From Gigantopelta aegis (taxonomy: Eukaryota > Mollusca > Gastropoda > Neomphalida > Peltospiridae), in the NCBI RefSeq assembly GCF_016097555.1, contig NC_054699.1, forward strand, positions 3,675,039 to 3,739,038: DNA of 64,000 nucleotides, written 5' to 3'. The position numbers and the translations under genes are program-made. Positions 8,952 to 21,022 of this stretch are shown here, in pieces. Position 1 is the first letter of the stretch; the number at the start of each line of letters is the position of its first letter. The notes beneath the pieces were generated by a model. It saw nothing but the letters and a program-made list of their open reading frames with translations, had not been told where the DNA came from and ran no database searches.

Positions 8952-9779
8952 GTGAGAATAAATTTATGTTAAAACGTGCCTAGTATTCATAGACAGCATA
9001 AATCAATATTGTCAATGTGTTTTTACCGAATAACACATAGTTACCGATCTGTGGTATTCAGGGACATACCGTAGAGTCTACCTGTGAAAGGTTTGTTGAC
9101 AGTGATGATGTTTATTTTGGGTCAAATGTGTCTTATATGCTTTTGCTTTACAGAAAATATGGACTGGTGTTGTGGGTATGACACTAGTTAGTATATGTTC
9201 TTTAGTTCGTTGGTATCAAACCAACAAATGTGTAGTTGTACTAGTTTCCATTTTATGGGAGTTGTGATGCATCATAAATTTGACACATTCTCAAGATTCT
9301 GTTTCAAGTGTTACAAAACAGACCACAACAAAATACATGTAACACTAACCAGGAACATGCTACCAAATTGTCAGGGGTGACCGTGCCAAAGTAAAGTCCT
9401 TCCAAATTGTCTTTGACAAGACCTATTTCATCCTAAGTGCATGCTTTTGTTTAGAATATATTTAGCAATACGTCATGTGTACAACACAAAACTAAAAGGG
9501 GCATGTATATATATTGCATGAAAAAGTGAAAAAAACATTCGGATCATTCATACCATAGCTTACCAGTGTTCGAAACTAGCATTTGTCCATTTGTCCTGAC
9601 AAGTGAAAATCTGCTCAGACAAACAAAATGTACTTTGGTGGTTGTCCAGTGGACAAGTTAAAATGTTCAATGAAGTTTCATTTTGAGCAATAAAAAACAC
9701 CGTCCTTGTACTTGAATACTTGAATAAAACAAACTATTTATTTCTAGACAAGTCGATTTCTAGATGTGTTTGTCCGGTG
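8952..9779. other. noncoding
   Basis: No exon is recognised. The segment around 9570-9680 (dense in ttgtcc and gacaa words) resembles one near 33670-33740 and is probably a degenerate repeat. Confidence 0.35.
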
Positions 9780-10355
9780 GACTGCAGGGGACAATATTTC
9801 GAAATCTGAGGGAACCGGAAGTCGGTTCACGTGGTTTTTACCTAGGTAACCAATTGTTCGGTTACGTGAATAATATTTGCGAAACCCGTGGGTTACCCGA
9901 TCGGTTACCTCAAAATTACGTTGAAATTATATTTTAAATACATAGTTTTTAGCTGAAACATAAAGTTAAAACAAATACAAAAGAAAACATTTTACAAATA
10001 AAAATGTTTTTAATGCTTGCTAAAGTTAACAATATTATAAAAGAACTGAATATCAGCCCCAGTACTGAAACAAAATACAGGGTCGTAGCCAGAAATTTTC
10101 TCAGCATTACGCATGCCAAAGGCCTTCCCCTGTGAACATTTTGAAAATCAGGACGCCTGTAGATGCAATCTGAGCCTTTACGGAGGCATTTTTTAAATAA
10201 TTTTTTTGTAATCTTTTTTAGAGTCAATTTTAAAAGGATATTTTAGAGAACCATCACAGACAGCCTCGACCTATTCCCGGATGTAGTTTTTACATAACGC
10301 ACATGTGTACTGTGCGTAACGGGCGCTACGCCTTTGAAATATATACATAATCATT

Positions 10356-10607
10356 CAGTGTTTCTGCCAGAAAGAAATGTTTGGGTATGGAGCTATGGAA
10401 TTGAATGCAACCACATGCAGTCATCATGGGGTATGGGGGGCCTCCCCCAGAGAGAAAATGGGTTACGTTTAGGGTTATGGTTGAGGAAATCATACAGTAA
10501 TGATAAGAGTAATTAATTTTGTCAAAATATTACCTTAAAAAAATAAAATATGCCACAAAAATTTGGGTATGGCGCCATACCCGTTTTACCCTCTTGCAAA
10601 AACCCCG
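10356..10607. mobile_element. hAT5-like MITE (family b, copy 1), TSD tcatt
   Basis: The element starts CAGTGTTTCTGCCAGA. Its inner right arm (gccatacccgttttaccctc) mirrors the start, and the outermost right bases are mutated. The sequence tcatt flanks both sides (10351-10355, 10608-10612). Other copies are at 60543 and 63322. Confidence 0.7.
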
Positions 10608-11854
10608 TCATTTGGAGGGAATCCCTTTTGCGTTGGCTATGCTACTTTCACTTTATCGATGGTACTTCTATACTACAGAGACGTTCCCATGGCTGTTAAC
10701 TGTCCGTCGTGAGACGGATTTCCGTTGTCAGAGAAATTGTGGAAATTATTTTTTCAGTCAGTTTTTTTTAATATTTTTTAAATGAGAATCCCTTCGGCCG
10801 TTTTCGGTTTCCGTAATGTCAACCCGATCGCTTCGGACGTTTTCTTTGCCCCACTGACCCCCTTTAGGGACCCATCCCAGGGTATAAACTACTATACATT
10901 TTGGGGCCGGTGAACAGCCCCATTCCCCTAACGTAAATTCCCAATCCAATATCAAACTTTTCCCCAATTAGACCCTTCAACCCAACAGTTTCCCAATAAA
11001 GATTCCCAAAGTTGCTCTTATCGTGGACACTTGAACTCATAAAAATGTTTACAAATTTAGCTAATTGTATATATTTTTTAAAAATTACATCGAAAAAGTT
11101 TCGTTTTGGTTTTCCGATCGATTATGAACACGTGACGAACAACTCTGACCTGGATATGCAAATTAGGTGTATCCTGTTTTGATACAGTCTGTTGTATTGT
11201 AGTTTTTAGTGATAATGCCTACATTGTCTGATATAATATATTTTTGGTAGAAGAATATAACTTTTTGTTTTAATCCATCCATTTGCGTTAACACATATTT
11301 GGGATTTACGGACGTAGAAAGTAAAAGTATTGACTTAATGTGCATCCTGCACTACCATTTGCTGTGCTATTTTAAGCAGACCATCTTATTTTGTAAAAAG
11401 GTGTGTACATATATGTTTCGTACTTTTTTTCTTCAGATATTTTATTATTATTTAAAAAAAAATTAAAATCATGTTTGGTACGGTTTTTGTAATTAAACCC
11501 CCCTAAAAAAAAACGTTACTACAGTAGTAGTAAATTAAGTGAAAAAAACCACCCTAATTTAAATGTGCTACTCACTCCCTTTGAAGTAATGGCCGTACCC
11601 GATGTCACACCATGTGACGAACAGCACGTGCGAGTTTGAACATTGTTACAATGTAATAGTTCCGCTGGGAGATTATTAGATTGCGTATTATAGATATTGA
11701 GACTTAATAAAATTGATCCGGTGAACAATTAACATTTACCGACCAGCGGTATGTTACTTCTTTATTATTTACGATTGAATAATGGGGTCATTCGAGAACT
11801 ACTCAACGTGCACTAAGGAGAGTTGGAATTATGGGATGTGTGACAAAACGTAAT

Positions 11855-11876
11855 GGGGGGGGGGGGGGGGGGGGGG
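11855..11876 (+). repeat. G22 homopolymer
   Basis: Uninterrupted run of G. Confidence 0.9.
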
Positions 11877-13017
11877 TGTTGTTATTGTGCAACGTAATGT
11901 TAATTAATAAAGTATACAACCGGTCATTGCCGTTTTATTTTAACATATATGTATTACTAAAGACCCCAAAGTAAAATATGACATGGTCGCAAAACGTTAC
12001 ACGAGCGAGAAGGGTATTAAAACTGCAAGATTTTGCGTTACGTATTGTTAAATGGACACAAAGATCAACAGAGGACTATTCAACGTTACCGTAATGCAGT
12101 ATCAGACATTGGCTTTTACCCCAATTTTTAACGACCATAATGAATTTGCGATAAGACTACAGCGACCCGATGTAAATGTATTTGAATATTTGATTTGCCG
12201 TCCATTAGCTGGCGGTCAAGCCTAAATAAATAATATCAAGTAATAATGCAAACTTTAAAAAAAATGTCCGTAGCTTGTTGAAAGAACACCCCAGCAAATG
12301 TCAGCCTAATAGGACTATTTTTTATTAATATAGGTTCACTGCAGGACCCATGTTTTTGTCCAATAAAAAATAAAATAACGGTTTGGGTTGGGAGAAATAC
12401 ATGTTTAAAGTGGACTACAATTGTCATGTAAAACACTACCATTTTGAATGGTGATATAATCATGGCACTGACATCTGCCATCTAAACCCCCAACCAGGGC
12501 AATGCCCTGTACCTTGAAATTTCAGTCACAACATTTTACTTTTGTTAACAGCCATGCGTTCCAAATGTTTGGGTTTTTTAAAGCTCATTATGCGATGTTT
12601 TTGGATTCCTGTTTTTAACATATGCAAAATTATAGCCAATCTAATATTATATCTACATATATACCTTTAAGAGATAAAATAGCAGTAGATAATTTAGCCG
12701 TCCCTACCGGTCTGAACACATTTCTTTAAACTTTTTTAAAAGTTTAGACTGGTCGCAAGTTACAACTGTTGCAATATAATGTTGTTTACTGGTTTTCTGC
12801 GCATCAAGTATCTAAAATTCAGCCTAAAACATCTGGCGGAATACTAGTACTAGTAGTAGTATGTCTGGATGAATAAACATCCTCTAATCGTGAAGTTTTA
12901 ATTTCTGAACGTTTACAGGTCATGACGTAACCAGTTTGCGGTTTGCGTAAATTTAATTTTGTGTAACCGACACGCGAACAGAACGGCGGTTCGCGTGAAA
13001 TATTATGCCCTGGACTG

Positions 13018-14814
13018 GTGAAAAATTCTGCTTATTTATCACTGCCTACTGGACAAACAGTTAGTTGGGACAGGTATGAAAATCATTCCATAGTTTTATA
13101 AATGTGCAGGGGGTGCAGAAAGTACTCTCCCGCACGCCAAATGTGAAGAAAATTTCTGACAGACAAGTTAAAAATTGCAGCTATCAGTCCTGATGGGCGA
13201 TTTGTCTTTTTATGAATGACTGTAATTGAATCCACAGATCCAAATTAGCCATTCCAAAATTCCAAACCATTTAAACAAATAATTCAGAATTATGACGAAA
13301 TACACAACAATACATGTACCACATTGGGAATACACAACATCAGAGTTCCGAAATACACTAGTGCGACATCTGATCACAGAAACGGGTTATAGCGAAAACG
13401 ATGCTGTGCCAAAACTTACCCCAAACGAAAACGGAACCAAATTGGACACCGCGAAATCCAGCATTGGCTGAAACAGCACCATAATTTAAGGCTATATGGC
13501 TAAAACAGTACCAAAATCATGGCAAGTTGTGAACTATATCTTCAATATAACAACAGAGCTCTATATTAATCATTTCTTACTTCGTTTTATTTTTATGTCT
13601 ATATAGGGCAAATATAAGTATTAAAAGCTAGCTAGATGTCGGTCAACTGCAGACAGTTGTAATCAACCTGCCACTGCAACAAACATTTCTTTAGTTATCT
13701 TCAAATTGCAGTCCACATGTGTTTACAGAAAACATTCTTTGTTTACATTATTCAACATTTAATAATGGATGTTCTGACCAGACATTTGCGTCCCAACACC
13801 GTTTTCGCAAATTGGGAATTGGGAAACTGATTAACGTGCACATTCAAAGCAAGCTGTTGTAGCGCACACCTGTCCTGGGCACAGGTACTGGCCTCAGCCG
13901 GTTCCTCCATTCAGGACTTGCGCAAATAAATTAAAATGTCATTATAGCTGCATTTTTTTCTTGTTTTAAATGGTACCGTTTTCGTCAATACATTTGAGGT
14001 GCAAATCCATTTTTCAGATTAGCCAATTGTTAATGTTAATACAAAGTGATCCGAAGTTAGAAACTTTAATTTTATACTATATCAGTTGATGTCAGTGCAG
14101 TTGTTAATTTCAAGCCTTGGATTTTGGTGATTTTTTTTTTTTTTTTTTGATTTTGTAAGATCATAAACATGATTTTTTAGAGATATCTGGTGATTCCATT
14201 AGAGCTTGGAGATACTGAAATTTCATATTTCTTCGGTATTGGTATTTTGGGGGTGATTTACATCGGTACAGTATTCAGTATTGATACAATACCAATATCG
14301 AGCAGTATATTTGGTATACTCTGCTTTAAATGCATGCCCGAATTAAGTCGCACCTGCTAATTTCATTTAAGTGAAATTAAATTCCATCCACAAAGTCCTC
14401 ATCTCTCTTCTTTTCAGCTATTTTGCGTTTGTTAGATATATTGTTATTGCTTTACTGAATGGCGGATAGCATTTTTCAATACCAAAATTTCGGAATCTTG
14501 AAATTTGGTTGGTGCGGTAAATCGGTATTGACATGATACCTATACCGATACCATCCCAAAATCTGGAATTTTGCTGAGGCACAGAATCATGCTAAATTTG
14601 CAGCTTGTATAACATTTCTCCACATAGCTCATTGGCAGTTTCTGAGAATTCATAACTGACACCAACAGAACAATGGTTTGTTTGTACCCTTGACCCAGTG
14701 TTCCAGTGTGTCAATTAATATTTAACTAGTTATTTTGGGATTCTATCTCATGATCATAAATACAGGTGCAGAGATGGACCATGGATCTTAATTTATATAC
14801 AGATTGAAAAAAAA
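13018..14814. other. noncoding, degenerate repeats
   Basis: No exon is recognised. Around 14230-14560 there are repeated GGTAT/ATACC words in both orientations, suggesting an old inverted-repeat element. A T18 run is near 14130. Confidence 0.35.
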
Positions 14815-15125
14815 GTTTTGTTCAACGACACCACTGGAGCACATCGATTAATTAATCATCGGCTGTTGGATGTCCAACATTTGGTAATTCTGACTCGTAG
14901 TCATCAGAGAAAACCTGCTACATTTTTTTCTAATGCAGCAAGGGATCTTTTATATGCATTTTCCCACAGACAGGAAAACACATACCACAGCCTTTGTCCA
15001 GTTGTGGTGCACTGGTTGGAACAAGACAAAAACCAGTCAGCTGAATGGATTCACCGAAGTGGTTCAATCCTTCGACGCAAGCACCTCAATCGAGCATTCA
15101 ACCGAGTTAAATCCCGCCATATACA
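14815..15125 (-). repeat. SINE family A, type-2 tail, near full length
   Basis: Reverse orientation. The tail has caacgacaccactgg and attaattaatcatcggctg, the core has agcaagggatctttta and tatgcattttcccacagac, and the tRNA-like head (aaccgagttaaatcccgcc) is at its right end. Type-2 copies share the core but not the tail with type-1 copies. Confidence 0.75.
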
Positions 15126-15413
15126 GATAGATCAATGCATTCCAAAATCTTTCTCAATCTCAATTAGTCCTTTTTAATATATACTCTTCAAAAAAAGATA
15201 CGCAAAAGGGTACAAATGGGTTATTTATGTTTCCTACCGGTTCATGCTTTGTGAATATAAGGTCCCAAACACATTCCCACGGTTACATTCGATAAAACGC
15301 AGCTACTGTACAATAAAGTTCCAAAATGTGAATATTCGCAAAAACGCAGCCACGTGCAAACCATGTCACCACTGCACGTGTGTTGTCTGCACGTGCAACA
15401 CGAACACCGACAG

Positions 15414-15420
15414 TATAAAA
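15414..15420 (+). promoter_or_regulatory. TATA box of the Tc1 transposase
   Basis: TATAAAA lies 59-65 bp upstream of the chosen ATG (15479). This is a suitable place for transcription to start just before the gene. Confidence 0.5.
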
Positions 15421-15478
15421 GTGCAGGGTGTTCGCTTGCCTGGCCTCTGTATCTGGCCGACAGTTGACAATCCAGGAC

Positions 15479-16570
15479 ATGCCACGTCTCAGTGAACCGC
15501 AGAGAAACAATGCCATCGGCCGACTAGACGCAGGCGAATCCAGAACGGCCGTTGCCAGGGCATTCCATGTGTCCCCAAGCACCATCTCCAGACTGTGGGA
15601 CCGTTACCAGCAACATGGATCAACACGTGACCTCCCTAGATCCGGTCGACCACGGGTCACTACCCCCGGGCAGGACCGCTACATCCGGGTACGCCACCTT
15701 CGGGAACGATTGACTACTGCCACCTCCACAGCCGCAGAAATACCAGGTTTGCGCAGGATATCCGACCAGACCGTACGGAACCGCCTACGTGAGGTAGGAA
15801 TTCGTGCCAGACGTCCAGTTCGAGGTGTCATCTTAACACCACAACACCGTCGACTCCGACTGCAGTGGTGCCAGATTCATCGACAATGGCCTCAACTGCG
15901 ATGGAGACAGGTGTGGTTCAGTGACGAGTCCCGATTTCTACTCCGACGTCATGATGGAAGATGTCGCGTGTATAGGCGTCGTGGTGAACGTTATGCGGCA
16001 AACTGCGTGCAGGAAGTGGACAGATTCGGCGGGGGTAGTGTCATGGTGTGGGCAGCCATCTCACACACTGGCAGAACTGACCTGGTCCACGTGCAGGGCA
16101 ACCTGAATGCACAGGGCTACATTGACCAGATCCTCCGGCCACACATCGTTCCAGTTATGGCCAACGCCAACGCAGTGTTCCAACATGACAACGCCAGGCC
16201 TCACACAGCACGTCTCACAACGGCTTTCCTACAGAACAACAACATTAATGTCCTTCCTTGGCCATCGATATCACCGGATTTGAACCCAATTGAGCATCTA
16301 TGGGACGAGTTGGACCGACGCCTCCGACAGCGACAACCACAGCCCCAGACCCTGCCCGAGCTGGCAGCAGCCTTGCAGGCCGAGTGGGCCACCATCCCCC
16401 GGGACGTCATCCGTACTCTGGTTGCTTCAATGGGCAGGCAGTGCCAGGCAGTTGTCAAGACACGCGGAGGCCACACCCGGTATTGGATGACCTTGACCTT
16501 GGTGGTGTGTCCTATCACTTACTCACAATGGACTAGAGTGAATTGTGAACAATCCTGCAACATTTGGTAA
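15479..16570 (+). CDS. Tc1-family transposase, DD34E, intact
   Basis: The protein has 363 residues from the ATG that gives MPRLSEPQ. An upstream in-frame ATG at 15428 would add 17 residues, but it sits only just after the TATA box. It catalyses cut-and-paste excision and integration at TA sites. The N-terminus has two helix-turn-helix segments (AVARAFHVSPSTISRLWDRY, then ISDQTVRNRLREVGI) joined by a GRPR-like SGRPRVTT. The catalytic acids are D149 (WFSDESRF), D237 (QHDNARPH) and E272 (NPIEHLWD). The last pair is separated by 34 residues, the DD34E spacing of Tc1. No stop or frameshift interrupts it. The usual C-terminal GGHTRY motif is followed by about 30 extra residues before the stop. Confidence 0.92.
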   Translation: MPRLSEPQRNNAIGRLDAGESRTAVARAFHVSPSTISRLWDRYQQHGSTRDLPRSGRPRVTTPGQDRYIRVRHLRERLTTATSTAAEIPGLRRISDQTVRNRLREVGIRARRPVRGVILTPQHRRLRLQWCQIHRQWPQLRWRQVWFSDESRFLLRRHDGRCRVYRRRGERYAANCVQEVDRFGGGSVMVWAAISHTGRTDLVHVQGNLNAQGYIDQILRPHIVPVMANANAVFQHDNARPHTARLTTAFLQNNNINVLPWPSISPDLNPIEHLWDELDRRLRQRQPQPQTLPELAAALQAEWATIPRDVIRTLVASMGRQCQAVVKTRGGHTRYWMTLTLVVCPITYSQWTRVNCEQSCNIW

Positions 16571-16655
16571 TTATTGGACTCACCATTCAATAATTAAATC
16601 AATTCTCCAAATGTTACGACAATGTGGTTTTGCGTTTCTTCTTTTGAAGAGTATA

Positions 16656-17847
16656 TTTTGTTGCAGGATTTATTTATCATTGGTTAGGATATAATTCATT
16701 GGTAGTGGTATGAAATGTGATTGTCATTGATAGACTCATGTTTTTTTTCTACCCAACCAGTTCCTTTATTTCCTTTTATTAATTTCTTTTTTTTTCCAGA
16801 CAGCAATACTGTCAGTGTTAGTAATTCGGCTGATATTCACTAAAATTGTCTTATTTCCAAAATATCAGCTTGGGATGAAAAGGTTAACGTTACATATTTT
16901 AACTTGTATTTTTTAACAGTCACTATGAAGTCCCACACCCGTGTCCATTTGTTTATTTGATACACAAATAAATGTTATATTTTATTTGAATAATCATTTC
17001 ATTTCAACTTATTTTCGTGCTCATATCCATTTAACTTTACACTCGGTTATACAGGTATTGTTGGCATGTAAACAAATGACCCATCCACAGCAACACATTA
17101 CCTAGAGACCTTGCAAATTTGCATACCATTATTAACTGGGTTAGTATACTAAATTATCACATGGGTTTATGACATGAATATCATGGGTAAGTTATAGGAT
17201 AAATAATATTTACACCACCTTAATAAAAACGAAACTACTGGCGAGATTACACTGATTGAGACATTTGTTGAAAATGGAGATAAAAGGATGACAATAGGGG
17301 ATCATTTTCAAAAATCATTATTCTTTTTCAGCTATCTTGAAATCTTTATTAAAATATAATATTTATACTTTATTTGGTTCACCAAAACGAATGCCCATTC
17401 TGTTAATGACAAACCAACATTATCTCAATATATCTATCAGTACATGTACATTTGTGTCCACATTTCAACTACATGTTATGTTGGCTTAAATTCGTTGTAC
17501 AAACTTTTTTTTTTTTTTAACTAGATATTGATTGGCAGTCTAAGGGGTCGGACTATTCATAGTCGGCTAAATATACCTAATATTACACAGCCAAGCTGTC
17601 AAATGTGTTTTTACATTTTTGGGAGGGCAGGGATGGGTGTTGTGCCCCTCTTTAATTGTCACCAAGTGAGAACACTGATTTGTCTGGGGGTCAGAGATTA
17701 GATATCCAGATACATTATGGTTTCAGATGTCTTAAAGATGTGACACTCATTGTAGTAAGGGAGAATCAGTTTACACATGTATTTTTTGCTACATGCATAC
17801 ACAGGTATATGTAACAACAAAATACTACTGTATTGTACATGTAAGTG
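16656..17847. other. noncoding; SINE-B scrap at 16988-17045
   Basis: AT-rich sequence without recognised exons. The segment cttattttcgtgctcatatc matches the 3' part of the family-B SINE, reverse-oriented. Confidence 0.4.
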
Positions 17848-18055
17848 GTGGGATTTAGCTCAGTTGGTTGAGTGCTCACCTAAGGTGCTTGCATCGCAGA
17901 ATTGAACCACCTCGGTGGGTCCATTGAACTGACTGGGTTTTTTCTTGCTCCAACCAGTTCACCACAACTGGTCAAAGGCCGTGGTATGTGCTTTCCTGTC
18001 TGTGGGGAAAGTGCATATAAAAGATCCCTTGCTGCAATAAGAAAAAAGTAGCGGG
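17848..18055 (+). repeat. SINE family A type 2, first part (tRNA-like head + core)
   Basis: The tRNA-like head has tttagctcagttggttgag (A box) and gaattgaacc (B-box-like). The core follows, ending at gtagcggg, where the 18056-19200 element is inserted. It resumes at 19201. Confidence 0.75.
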
Positions 18056-19200
18056 CAGGGTTTCTGCACATCGCGAGCGGATTTTAGATGCCCAGAGATG
18101 CGAGTTTCTGGCATCTCGGAACACAATCCGGCAGCCAAAACAGTCGGCAAAATTGATCTATTCTGATGCACTAACCGTGAAAATCGTCACAAATTTGGAC
18201 AAAATAAATTATGTACTTCTATTCTGATAATTTATACTTTTAAAAATTTCCTCTCATCGCCGTTGTTTATCATTTGACTGCGCATGCGCCAGCAGCCATA
18301 ATATATAGCCAATGATTTCAGGTGGCAGAGAAGTAAATAATAATACACTGTCGACTATATTAACATGAAAGCAAAAAGTTGTTGTTAATATATGCAGGTG
18401 TAATTATTGTAAAAAATCTAATTTCTTACTCGATTGCAAACCACATTCGTATTTCTTTTTTTTAATGAGCTGAATTAACAGCTTCCTACATTCGTATACA
18501 ACCTAATGCTCATTGGTTGATTTACTTCTCTGCTTCCTTCAAGTTCTCTACGTACAATCACAAATTATCGTTACTATTCATGTATCTTGTGAAATAAAAT
18601 CAGTTGTATACAATTATCGTGTTTGACATTGATTTTGATGTGGTCTTGGATATTTGGAATGCATTCCGACCTCGTCGACTCCTATTCTAATATTATCAGT
18701 AGACTAGTGTGAATTCAGGCAGGATTATCAATTCTATTGTGAAAACCACTCAGTTTTAATTGTGTGTGCAGTGGGATTAATAGATGACTTTGTGTCAGTG
18801 TTTACCTCATACATGTTATCAAAAGAGAGGATGATAGTTAATACAATAAAAGATTGCTGAGGAAATTGTTCTGAAATAGGTTCTCTTTAAGGATGATAAA
18901 TTTGATTCAATGGTTCTCAGAATCTGATGATGAAAGTTGGTTTCATACCATGAAACCAACTTTCATCCGCGTATTGTCTGTTCTTCCCAAGCCAAAAACA
19001 TGCAAAAGAGCTAGATAATTAACATTTGCTAATTAACATTCTCTCTACCTAGCATTTTCTTAGAAAATTTTATGCTAAGAGCTAAAAATTACCTTAAAAC
19101 CCCCCACTGCTCTGCAGATTGATGGGTGGGATATCCCCCCCATTTTAGAATCATGGGAAGGGGGGATAAATCCCCCCATCCCCCTCTGTATGAAACCCTG
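18056..19200. mobile_element. hAT5-like non-autonomous element, TSD gcggg/gcagg
   Basis: The ends are CAGGGTTTC and, inverted, CAGGGTTTC. It is inserted in a SINE whose sequence continues in register at 19201. The 5-bp flanks gcggg and gcagg differ at one base. No coding capacity was seen. It includes a perfect hairpin at 18929-18967. Confidence 0.7.
18929..18967. repeat. perfect 18-bp inverted repeat with 3-nt loop
   Basis: gatgaaagttggtttcat (18929-18946), loop acc, then its exact reverse complement (18950-18967). Confidence 0.9.
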
Positions 19201-19312
19201 GCAGGTTTTCTCTAATGACTATGTATCAGTATTATCAAATGTTGGGTATCCAAGAGCCGATGATTAATTAATCAATGTGCTCTAATGGTGTCGTAAAACA
19301 AAACAAACTTCT
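19201..19312 (+). repeat. SINE family A type 2, tail after the hAT insertion
   Basis: Continues ttttctctaatgac, attatcaaatgtt, gatgattaattaatcaatg and the gtgtcgtaaaacaaa end. Confidence 0.75.
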
Positions 19313-19849
19313 CTTTTTTTGTACATGTAGTGTTAGGATTATTTTATTTATAAATACTGTTAATAGCAAATGCTATTTAAGATTGTTTGTCATTTTTTTG
19401 TGAATTTATCCATGTATAACTCGTGTAGCTTAGCAAAATGATTCTATACTACATTTGTCACTGTTATACATTGATAACTTCAAAAAAAATGGAAAACAAT
19501 TCTTATAATTACAAACACAACTTATTTCAATAAAAATACACACTTGAAAAAACAGTTTCTGTAGTCCTTTACATGATCAGTTTTATGTAATGACATCATT
19601 TTCTGAGCTTCAACAAAGAAAAACATTTGTTTTTTAAGTGGTATTGTACAATTCTAATATTATAATTCTTATACATGTAGCTATTAAACATTGACGTCCA
19701 TCTTTCTGAAGGTATTGAAATTAACACTACCAGAAATAACTTCTCCCCACACCTGAACTGTTTGCATGGCGTGTTTTAGAGATGATCTGCCGTGTTTTGT
19801 AAACATTGTTTATCAATACCTGTCACCTGACTATTCATTTTGATAAACA

Positions 19850-20172
19850 AGGAAGGAAATGGTTTATTTAACAAAGCACTCAACAGTTATGTACGGTTAT
19901 ATGGCGTCGGACATATGGTTAAGGATCATACATACATTGAGAGACGAAACCCGCTGTCGCCACTTCAAGGACTAATCTTTTCGATTTGCAGCAAAGGATC
20001 TTTTATATGCACTATCCCACAGACAGGATAGTACATACCACAGCCTTTGTTACACCAGTTGTGGAGCACTGGCTGGAACGAGAAATAGCCCAGTGGGTCC
20101 ACCAACAGGATTGATCCCAGACCGACTGCACATTCAAGCGAGTGCTTTACCACTGGGCTACATCCCACCCCC
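19850..20172 (-). repeat. SINE family A type 1, full length
   Basis: Complete reverse-oriented copy, from the tail (tatttaacaaagcactcaac) through the core to the head (gctttaccactgggctac and catcccacccc). Confidence 0.85.
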
Positions 20173-20296
20173 TTTTCATAAATAAGGTCAATACTATATC
20201 TACTAGTACATACATACATCTGTATATAAATTACACTATCAATACTTCCTGTTATACGATAACATGGTCGATTGTAAATTCAATGTAAAATAAAAC

Positions 20297-20488
20297 TATA
20301 GTCCATCCTATCCTGCTACAAAAATGTTTTTTTTGTTGTTGTAAATTTCAGTTTGGTTTGATGTAAGAAGAAAGTAAAAGTGGTTTTGAAATAAATAATA
20401 ATATACTATTTTTGTGTGCAATTTAGAAAACAATTGGTTGAGAAATAAATAACTTGTAGTAAATTCCATAGCATGAAAAAAATTATCC
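20297..20488. mobile_element. MITE family p (TATAGTCCATCC ends), copy 1
   Basis: Starts tatagtccatcc and shares ttcagtttggtttgatgtaa and attccatagcatgaaaaa with copies at 60421 and 61264. Its right terminus is missing next to the 20494 element. Confidence 0.6.
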
Positions 20489-20493
20489 CTGTG

Positions 20494-21017
20494 CAGGGCT
20501 TCCTGAATTTTTATAAAATCCACTAGCCATTAGATCAGTGATTTAATACATTTACTAGCCATGATTAAAAATTCACTAGCCCTACTTTAAGTTAATACAG
20601 TTAAACCCTTCTAAACCGAACACCCTCGGAACCATGTAAAATGTCCGGTTTTAAGAGGTATCTGGTTTAGTGAGGTTAAGTTCTTTACTGATTTTTTTTA
20701 AAAGACCGTGAAAGATGTCAGGTTTTGAGAGAATTCCGGTTTACAGAGGGTCCGGTTTTGAGGGGTTTCACTGTATAATTTTACTAAATAGTAATAATCA
20801 GATGTATTACCTAAAGAGGGAGATAGAGCTTAACAACACTAACATTAGGGGTTGGGGTAGGGGCAGGATAGTCATATTTACAAAATAGACTTAACTGCAA
20901 CATTTAAAATAAAATAAAATCACTAGCCATCGGGCATGGCAATAGTAGTTATTTACTAGCCTAACATCGAATATCACTAGCCATGAGAGTGGGGCTATCA
21001 TAATCTAGAAGTGCTAC
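20494..21017. mobile_element. hAT5-like element (family g), TSD ctgtg, with nested MITE
   Basis: Begins CAGGGCTTCC and ends with a mutated version of the inverted repeat. The sequence ctgtg occurs on both sides (20489-20493, 21018-21022). The interior repeats cactagcc words. It matches 58282-58622, except that 20598-20773 is an extra insertion. Confidence 0.65.
20598..20773. mobile_element. TA-target MITE (CAGTGAAACC ends), copy 1
   Basis: Terminal inverted repeats are cagttaaacccttctaaacc and, inverted, cagtgaaacccctc, with TA on both sides. The related element at 58282-58622 shows the uninterrupted target. Other copies are at 52502 and 61943. It looks like a Tc1/mariner- or pogo-type non-autonomous element. 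Confidence 0.75.
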
Positions 21018-21022
21018 CTGTG

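Larger units (their letters stand above)
9785..13012. mobile_element. hAT5-like element, non-autonomous or decayed, TSD gactg
   Basis: The ends are CAGGGGACAATATTTC and, inverted, CAGGGCATAATATTTC. The 5-bp sequence gactg flanks both ends (9780-9784, 13013-13017). A 320-bp relative with the same ends lies at 55545-55864. No transposase reading frame was found inside, and it contains a nested MITE at 10356-10607. hAT elements usually make 8-bp duplications; 5-bp ones are known for the hAT5 group. Confidence 0.6.
15182..16653 (+). mobile_element. Tc1/mariner transposon, apparently intact
   Basis: The terminal inverted repeats begin TACTCTTCAAAA on the left (15182) and, inverted, end at 16653. 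Only about two mismatches fall in the first 24 bp. TA duplications flank at 15180-15181 and 16654-16655. The 1.47-kb element contains one uninterrupted transposase gene and is markedly more GC-rich than its surroundings, consistent with recent arrival. Confidence 0.9.

Noticed and set aside
17848..17920. tRNA gene call from A- and B-box-like motifs
   Set aside because: The sequence continues into a SINE core and tail present in many copies. The cloverleaf is not complete and no tRNA-like 3' end is present.
18924..18936. Third hammerhead core (ctgatgatgaaag)
   Set aside because: No helix II, no GAAA and no matching helices I or III around it.
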